A model generated the notes under the pieces. That model was not told the origin of the DNA and made no database searches. It worked only from the letters and a program-made list of their open reading frames with translations. From Streptomyces mangrovi (GTDB lineage: Bacteria > Actinomycetota > Actinomycetes > Streptomycetales > Streptomycetaceae): DNA of 64,000 bases. Location of the stretch: positions 1 to 64,000 of the forward strand of contig NZ_FOSG01000008.1 in assembly GCF_900114215.1 (NCBI RefSeq), in the 5' to 3' direction. Below, one piece after another: positions 58,709 to 64,000 of the stretch (the stretch's first letter is position 1; each line of letters opens with the position of its first letter). The position numbers were made by a program, and so were the translations under genes.

Positions 58709-60664
58709 TCAGGGGAACGGATGCGGGTCGTAGGGCGGGCTCCCGTGCTCACCGGGGGTGCCGGCCAGTGCGGCGGTCAGCCGCGGAAGGCCCGCCAGGC
58801 GCTGCTGCGCGTGGCCGAAGCACATCGGGAGGATGCCGGGGACGACGGCCTTGACCACGGCGGTGCCCAGATCGGTGTGGTCGCGGGTGGTCTGGTCGAC
58901 GAGCACGATCCGGTCCAGACCCGCGGCGGCGTACAGCCCCCGCACGTACTCCAGCGCGCCGCGCACATCGCCCGCCGCGGCCCGCTGAAGCCTCTCCGGC
59001 CAGCCCGGGAGGGCGTCGCGCAGGGTGGTCCGGGGCCCGCCGAGCACGGCGGTGACCCGCTCCCGCTTCTCCGGCAGCGCGTGGAGCCGGAGATGGTCGT
59101 CGAGCACCTCGACCCGCCACGGGTCCTCCAGCATCGCCTCCGCCGCCGAACGGTCCCAGTCCGCCGGGTCGCTGACGATCTGGCCCAGCTCCCACAGCGC
59201 GGCGCGCACCACCGACTCCGGGCGCGTACCCGAGCCGGCGGCGGAGAACGTCGCGGGGAAGCCGCCGGTGCGGTTGACCGCCAGCGCCCAGACCACCGGG
59301 ACTCCGATGTCCTGGGTGGCGACCAGCAGATGGGTCTCGAAACCGCGGGACTCGATGAGCGCCAGCAGCCGCCGGGAGGCGGGGTCGGTCACCGTGGCCG
59401 GATCGATGGAGGGCAGCGGCACGGCACGGTGCCAGGAGAGCAGGAAGGCGTCGCGCTCGGCGAGTTCGAGCAGCGAGTGCAGGGCCGCCTCCTCCAGGGT
59501 GGAGCCGAGCGCGCAGCCGCTGGAGGACTCGTGGAAGAAGTGCCGCCGCGGTGCGGCGCCCTCGGCGCGGGCGGCGTGCCGCGCCAGCCGGTAGCGGTAG
59601 TCGTACTGGTAGAAGCCGATGTCGGCCGGGACGAGCCGGGCCTGGCCGGTGTCCAGGTCGTGGCCCCACACCCAGTCCATCGGGGTGTCGGCGGAGGAGG
59701 GCATCACCCGGCAGTGCGGGTGCGCCAGCTGCTCGGGCGTGTACCGGCCCAGCGTCGCCGGGTCCAGCGCGAGGTCGCGGACGTCCCGGTGGGCCAGCCC
59801 GGTGAGCACCGGGCTCTCGTGCGGGAAGCCGGCCAGCCGCTCGTACGCCTCCAGCACCGCGACGGACTCGGCCTCGCCGAAGGTGAACGCCCGCCCGTAG
59901 CCCATGGACAGGGAGTCGGGCACGGCCGCCGCGCTCATGGCGAACGGGGCCAGGGACTGCCGCAGCACCTCCAGCACCGGCCCGTAGCGGGGGTCGACCA
60001 GCTTCTCGCGCAGGGCGCCGGGGCGCAGCAGACGGCTGCCGCCGGTGCCCCGGGTGGGGTCCTGCGGGGAGGCGGGGCGGCTGCGCAGCACCAGCGGTTC
60101 GGGCGGAACCGGCGGGAGGGGGGCGGGAAGGGGCGCGGAGGCGGCGGCCCGGGCGGCCGGGGCCGGGGCGCACACCGGGCAGTCGAAGCTGCGCGGCACC
60201 CGGCGGCGGCGGACCGCGTGCCGCCCGACGGCGTACAGCTCGCCGGGGCGCAGCGGGTGCCCGGCCAGGTGCTCCAGCGCGGTGGCGAGCATCGGCAGCA
60301 GCAGCGGGCGGCGGGGCGCCGGGCGTGAGCAGGGCTCGGCGAGGTTCTCCACCAGCGGATGGGACACGGCCACCCGGGCCCGCACCTCGGCGCAGCCCGC
60401 GCAGCCCGCGTCGGTGTCCGGCACCCAGCGCGGCCCGACGACCACCTCGTCGTCGTAGACCCGCACCGACAGGTGTTCGGTGCGGCGGTCGGCGGCGCGG
60501 CGCCAGTGCCCGCGTTCCCGGGACAAATCCCAGCCACGGCCCAGCGAGATCCCGCCGGTGGCCGTGCGGGCCAGCGGTTCGAGCGCCTCGTGCCATGCGC
60601 CGTCGAGGCCGTCGAGGCCGTCGAGGCTGTCAGGGCGGTCGAGGCTGGCGGGACGCTCAGACAT
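58709..60664 (-). CDS. YcaO-domain azoline-forming cyclodehydratase
   Basis: 651 residues starting at ATG 60664. The N-terminal part carries two CxxC pairs (CAGC near 91, CPVC near 161), probably a zinc site. The YcaO ATP-binding domain follows (GYGRAFTFGEAESVAVLEAY, SSSGCALGSTLEEAALHSLLELAERDAF). The protein ends in PHPFP, the C-terminal PxPxP motif needed for YcaO cyclodehydratases. It converts Cys/Ser of the precursor to azolines with the RRE/ThiF-like partner encoded upstream (8-base overlap). The longer open frame upstream is not used. Confidence 0.93.
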   Translation of the reverse strand: MSERPASLDRPDSLDGLDGLDGAWHEALEPLARTATGGISLGRGWDLSRERGHWRRAADRRTEHLSVRVYDDEVVVGPRWVPDTDAGCAGCAEVRARVAVSHPLVENLAEPCSRPAPRRPLLLPMLATALEHLAGHPLRPGELYAVGRHAVRRRRVPRSFDCPVCAPAPAARAAASAPLPAPLPPVPPEPLVLRSRPASPQDPTRGTGGSRLLRPGALREKLVDPRYGPVLEVLRQSLAPFAMSAAAVPDSLSMGYGRAFTFGEAESVAVLEAYERLAGFPHESPVLTGLAHRDVRDLALDPATLGRYTPEQLAHPHCRVMPSSADTPMDWVWGHDLDTGQARLVPADIGFYQYDYRYRLARHAARAEGAAPRRHFFHESSSGCALGSTLEEAALHSLLELAERDAFLLSWHRAVPLPSIDPATVTDPASRRLLALIESRGFETHLLVATQDIGVPVVWALAVNRTGGFPATFSAAGSGTRPESVVRAALWELGQIVSDPADWDRSAAEAMLEDPWRVEVLDDHLRLHALPEKRERVTAVLGGPRTTLRDALPGWPERLQRAAAGDVRGALEYVRGLYAAAGLDRIVLVDQTTRDHTDLGTAVVKAVVPGILPMCFGHAQQRLAGLPRLTAALAGTPGEHGSPPYDPHPFP

Positions 60665-62462
60665 CGGACCCCTCCCTCCCGGCCGGGTACGCGCGGACCG
60701 GCCCGTACCACACCGGGAGCTCGCCCAGCACGGGATCGGCGCGGTGGCAGACGCCCAGGTAGCGCACTCCCGCGGCGGCGGCGTACGCGGCGACCTGCTC
60801 GCGCAGCAGGGCGACCGCCTCGGCGCCGGCGAGGGCCAGGGCGTCCGTGCGCACGCCCGGGGACGTGCCCGCGGCCGCGTCCGCGCCCCGCAGACGGCGC
60901 ACCTGGACACGGGCCAGGGCGGTGCCCAGCGCCGCCCGCGCGGCCCCGGCGCCGTCCGGGCCCCAGGCCAGCACCGGCGGCTCCCCGCTCCCGGTGATCT
61001 CCGCGCGGCACAGCCGCCAGTCCAGGCCGGGGACGTGCAGCAGCCGCACGCGGACGTCCGCGGGCCCGTGCTCCGCCAGGCCGTGCAGGATCCGGACGGT
61101 CTCCGGGTCCCGCTTCCACTCCTGTTCCGTCTCCTGCTCCGCCGCGGCGGGAGGGGCCGGGGGACGGGCGTCGGCCGCGAGCAGCCGCAGCGCCCCGTCG
61201 AGGAGCCAGCGCTCCTCGGTCAGGCCCGCGGCGGGCACGGCCTCCGACTGCGCGGGCGCCAGCCCGCGCAGCGCCTCCAGGCCGGTGGCGACGGTCGCGG
61301 TCCGCTGGTCGTGCGCCCAGGCGACGACGCGGCCGGTGCGTCCGGCGCGGTACTCCGCCTCCCGCAGCGCGAGCGGCATCTGCGGCAGGTCGTCACCGGC
61401 GGTGAGGGCGAACAGCCCGGTCCAGGGCGTCGCGACGGCGGTGACGGACCGCACCGCGTCCTGCGGCTCCGGCGCGTCGGCGGGAACGGCGTCCGCCAGC
61501 GCGCGCGGTGGGCGCACGGGGTCGGCGGGCGACGGGACGAGCACCCGCTCGGCCGCCACCTCCGCGCCGTGCAGCACATGGGCCTCGCCGGGGGTCGCGC
61601 CCTCGGTCAGGGCCTCGAACAGCGCCTGGCCGGCGAGTGCCCCGGCCAGCGCGTCCGCGGCGGGCCGGGCGGCCGGCTCCCCGCCCGCCGGCTGCGGCTC
61701 CCCGCCCGCCACCCACGCCTGGGCCCGGACGTCCAGCGCGGGCCACACACCGCGCGCGGCCCGGTCGCGGACGGCCGGGCCGGCCAGCACCAGCGGCCCG
61801 GCCGTCCGGACCGCCACCACCGGCACCCCGTCCGGCAGCCAGTCCGCCCCGGACTCCCCGTCCGGGGCGGTCCCGCTCTCCTCCCGGTGGTACAGCACGG
61901 CGTCGGCCTCCCCGGCCGTCCGTGCCAGATCCCGCGAGGAGCCGGGCAGCACCTCGGCGCCCAGCCGCAGCGCGGTCGCGGCGACGGCGTCCGGGTCGGG
62001 CGACGCCAGCACCAGCCGCCGGGCGCCGGCCCGGGCCAGGCCGCGGGCGGCGGGCAGCACGACGACCGGCGGCCCGCACAGCAGGATCCGCGCGTCGCGG
62101 AAGCGCTCGAAGAGGGCGTACGGGTCGTCGGAGACCGACTCCAGCCAGGCCAGCGCCTCGGGGTGGCGCTCGCGCACCTCCCGCGGCGGCTCGGGCACGG
62201 TCAGGGCGTCCAGGTCCAGCAGCATGCCGTGCCCGCGCAGCCCGTCGGCCAGCTTCCGCACCACGGGGCGGGCGCGCTCCGAGCCCAGGGCGGCGACCAG
62301 CTCGTCCTCGGTGACGCCGTCCTCCAGCAGGGGGACGCACACGTCGACGACCTTGAACAGCGCCTCCGGGCCCCGCATGGCGAACTGCGTGCCCGCCCCG
62401 CTGAGGTACACCCCGCCCGGTACCGGCGCGTAGTGGAGGTACGGCCGGGCCTTCATCCTCAT
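60657..62462 (-). CDS. RRE / ocin-ThiF-like cyclodehydratase partner protein
   Basis: 601 residues starting at ATG 62462, in an ATGA overlap with the LanB stop. Residues ~1-85 form a winged-helix RiPP recognition element (PYLHYAPVPGGVYLSGAGTQ, DVCVPLLEDGVTEDELVAAL) that would bind the leader. A ThiF/E1-like fold follows (ARILLCGPPVVVLPAARGLA). It is the size of the thiomuracin-type F protein. It presents the precursor to the YcaO enzyme. The frame upstream of 62462 is a shadow of LanB. Confidence 0.88.
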   Translation of the reverse strand: MRMKARPYLHYAPVPGGVYLSGAGTQFAMRGPEALFKVVDVCVPLLEDGVTEDELVAALGSERARPVVRKLADGLRGHGMLLDLDALTVPEPPREVRERHPEALAWLESVSDDPYALFERFRDARILLCGPPVVVLPAARGLARAGARRLVLASPDPDAVAATALRLGAEVLPGSSRDLARTAGEADAVLYHREESGTAPDGESGADWLPDGVPVVAVRTAGPLVLAGPAVRDRAARGVWPALDVRAQAWVAGGEPQPAGGEPAARPAADALAGALAGQALFEALTEGATPGEAHVLHGAEVAAERVLVPSPADPVRPPRALADAVPADAPEPQDAVRSVTAVATPWTGLFALTAGDDLPQMPLALREAEYRAGRTGRVVAWAHDQRTATVATGLEALRGLAPAQSEAVPAAGLTEERWLLDGALRLLAADARPPAPPAAAEQETEQEWKRDPETVRILHGLAEHGPADVRVRLLHVPGLDWRLCRAEITGSGEPPVLAWGPDGAGAARAALGTALARVQVRRLRGADAAAGTSPGVRTDALALAGAEAVALLREQVAAYAAAAGVRYLGVCHRADPVLGELPVWYGPVRAYPAGREGSDV

Positions 62463-64000
62463 TCGGTCTTCCCTCCGTACTGGAACGGTCCGCCGGGAGC
62501 GCGGCCGATCTCGACGACCCACTCGGCGGCGTGCTCCCCGTCGGAGACGCCGGGCAGCGCCTCCTCCACGTAGCCGGCGCTGCGGCGCTCCATCAGCCGG
62601 GGCAGCACCCGGACGTTCAGGGCGGCGGCGAGGTCGACGTACTGCGGCTTCTGGCGGCGGCGGTGGTCGCGCACGTCCTCGCCCGACTCGTTGGCGGCCT
62701 GCCGGTAGCCGTCGTCGAACGGCGTCTTGAGCACGACCTCCTCGGGCACGCCGTGGCGGGCGCGCCAGGCGGCGAGCGCCAGCAGCCGGTCGTGCTCGGC
62801 GGGCCCGGCGGCCACGGCGTCGGCCAGTTCCCGGCCGCCGTACCAGCGGCGGCGGGCGAACACCGCCGAACCGACCGACAGCCGGGGGCAGCGGTGGGTG
62901 CGCCGGTCGTCCCGGCCGGCGGCGGTGTGCCGGCGGCCGACCAGGTCCTCGTACAGCCGCCCGCCGCTCATCAGCCAGCTCGCCAGCCGCACCGGCGGCG
63001 GGAACAGCTCGGGGTGCCCGGCGCCGAGGGTGAGCACCCGCAGGTCGCGGCCTTCCGCGTCGCGCAGGGTGAGGGTGTCGGTGCCGGGGTCGTGCGCCAG
63101 CCGGAGGGGGAGCCAGTCGTCCGGGCGGAGCCCGTCGGCGAGGACCGGGACGTGGGCGTTGACGTTGAGCCGGTGCAGACCGAGGTCCTCGGCCACCCGG
63201 GCACCGTCCGCGCCGTACTGCGCGGTCAGCCGGCGCGCGGCGTGATCGAGCGCGCCCCCGCCGAGCGCGCGGTCGTAGCCGAGGAAGCGGCCGTAGAGCA
63301 TGCCGTGCCCGGCGTAGGCGTCGTTGAAGACCAGCCGGTCGCGCCACGGCTGGACCAGGACACCGTAGGCCAGGTGCCCCTGCCGGAAGCGGTCCGGCAG
63401 CCCGGCGGCGAGGTCGGCGGCCTCGGTGGCGGTCAGGGTGAGGTCCTCGCCGCGCTCGGCGGCCCGGTCCAGTTCGGCGCCCAGGGTCTCGGCGACGGAC
63501 CGGCGCAGGTCCTGCAGCCGGTCCAGGGAGCCGTCGGCGGGGCCGGTGCCCGCCGCGACGGTGCCGTCGTAGTCGCCGCCCCTGCGGTACACCTCGCCGA
63601 CGAGTTCCGCCGCGTGCTCGACCAGGGACACCTCGGCGCCCGCGCCGAACCGCTCGGTGAACGCGGTGCTCAGCAGGGCCCGTACGTCGTGCATCCGGTC
63701 GAAGACGGACAGCAGCCCGACCCCGGCGGCCAGATCGTCCAGCCGGGAGCGCCAGGCGGCGGTGGCGATCCGGGCGGGCGGCAGGATGTAGTCCTCCTCC
63801 ACCAGGATCCGGGCGGGCCGGTTCGCCGCCAGGCTCAGCCGGTTCAGGGAGGAGTTCAGCCGGTCCAGGTCGCGTTCGCGCTCCGAGGGCGGGGAGTCCG
63901 CCAGCGCGGGCAGCCGGGTGCGGATCTCCGCCAGGACGCCGGCCGTGGCCGGCTCCGCGAGGTCCGGCGGGTCCAGCAGACCCTGGAAGTCGGCGCCGCC
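62459..64000 (-). CDS. LanB-type dehydratase, glutamylation domain (5' part missing)
   Basis: The frame is open to the window edge at 64000, giving 513 C-terminal residues; the N-terminus lies outside. Family features include NSSLNRLSLAANRPARILVE, the conserved FNDAYAGHGMLYGRFLGYD, and RCPRLSVGSAVFARRRWY. Such split LanB proteins transfer glutamate from glutamyl-tRNA to Ser/Thr of the precursor, and a separate SpaB_C protein then eliminates it to give dehydroalanine. It heads the visible part of the right-hand operon, overlapping the ThiF-like gene. Confidence 0.9.
   Translation of the reverse strand, partial: GGADFQGLLDPPDLAEPATAGVLAEIRTRLPALADSPPSERERDLDRLNSSLNRLSLAANRPARILVEEDYILPPARIATAAWRSRLDDLAAGVGLLSVFDRMHDVRALLSTAFTERFGAGAEVSLVEHAAELVGEVYRRGGDYDGTVAAGTGPADGSLDRLQDLRRSVAETLGAELDRAAERGEDLTLTATEAADLAAGLPDRFRQGHLAYGVLVQPWRDRLVFNDAYAGHGMLYGRFLGYDRALGGGALDHAARRLTAQYGADGARVAEDLGLHRLNVNAHVPVLADGLRPDDWLPLRLAHDPGTDTLTLRDAEGRDLRVLTLGAGHPELFPPPVRLASWLMSGGRLYEDLVGRRHTAAGRDDRRTHRCPRLSVGSAVFARRRWYGGRELADAVAAGPAEHDRLLALAAWRARHGVPEEVVLKTPFDDGYRQAANESGEDVRDHRRRQKPQYVDLAAALNVRVLPRLMERRSAGYVEEALPGVSDGEHAAEWVVEIGRAPGGPFQYGGKTE

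Overview
The window is high-GC actinobacterial DNA, almost certainly from a Streptomyces chromosome. The reasons are very high third-position GC, many GTG starts, 4-base ATGA/GTGA gene overlaps, and a recognisable Streptomyces core-gene order: mtnA-mtrA-mtrB-lpqB-comF-hpf-secA, then an NAD-specific glutamate dehydrogenase, pkaA-pkaB-prfB, ftsE-ftsX-S41 protease-smpB-ssrA, and narK-nnaR.

Layout. 1-402: the 3' end of a 23S rRNA gene, 5S rRNA and the operon terminator. 710-6219 (minus): a five-gene MoxR ATPase / DUF58 / DUF4129 / DUF4350 / membrane-protein operon. 6370-12833 (plus): mtnA overlapping mtrA, then mtrB, lpqB and a comF-like gene. 13338-22042: hpf, an orphan NarL-type response regulator, an AlkX/YcaQ-like DNA glycosylase, a GNAT, secA, and small conserved genes. 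22402-30774: the giant glutamate dehydrogenase convergent with an FHA-FtsK-type ATPase. 31143-36650: two membrane Ser/Thr kinases, prfB and a repeat-rich surface protein with an LAKTG sorting signal. 36825-41338: a small zinc-ribbon protein, ftsEX, an S41 protease, smpB and tmRNA. 41442-47043: an MFS exporter with a divergent LysR regulator, then narK and nnaR (nitrate uptake and its HemD-like regulator, with a GlnR-type box).

47058-64000 is accessory: a biosynthetic gene cluster for a post-translationally modified peptide. It begins 14 bp after the nnaR stop codon and runs off the right edge. A 64-residue precursor has a thiopeptide-type leader and a C-terminal Cys2-Ser8-Cys4 block. Azole-forming enzymes (RRE/ThiF-like partner, YcaO cyclodehydratase ending in PHPFP, SagB-type dehydrogenase), a LanB-type glutamylation protein (cut by the window edge), one SpaB_C/thiopeptide-type protein and an ABC exporter lie on the minus strand to the right. 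Directly downstream of the precursor, in the same direction and tightly packed, are an AMP-ligase, a GriI-like 2-amino-3,7-dideoxyheptulosonate synthase, a GriH-like 3-dehydroquinate synthase II and a flavin monooxygenase. This is a 3-amino-4-hydroxybenzoate (3,4-AHBA) route with an activating enzyme and a hydroxylase. A second flavin monooxygenase sits alone on the plus strand between the two blocks.

The main inference is that this cluster makes a thiopeptide-like or polyazole peptide decorated with an AHBA-derived aromatic unit, logically like the indolic or quinaldic acid units of nosiheptide and thiostrepton but from a different aromatic pathway. I do not know of a described compound with this combination. 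All identifications come from reading motifs and gene order; no database search was run.
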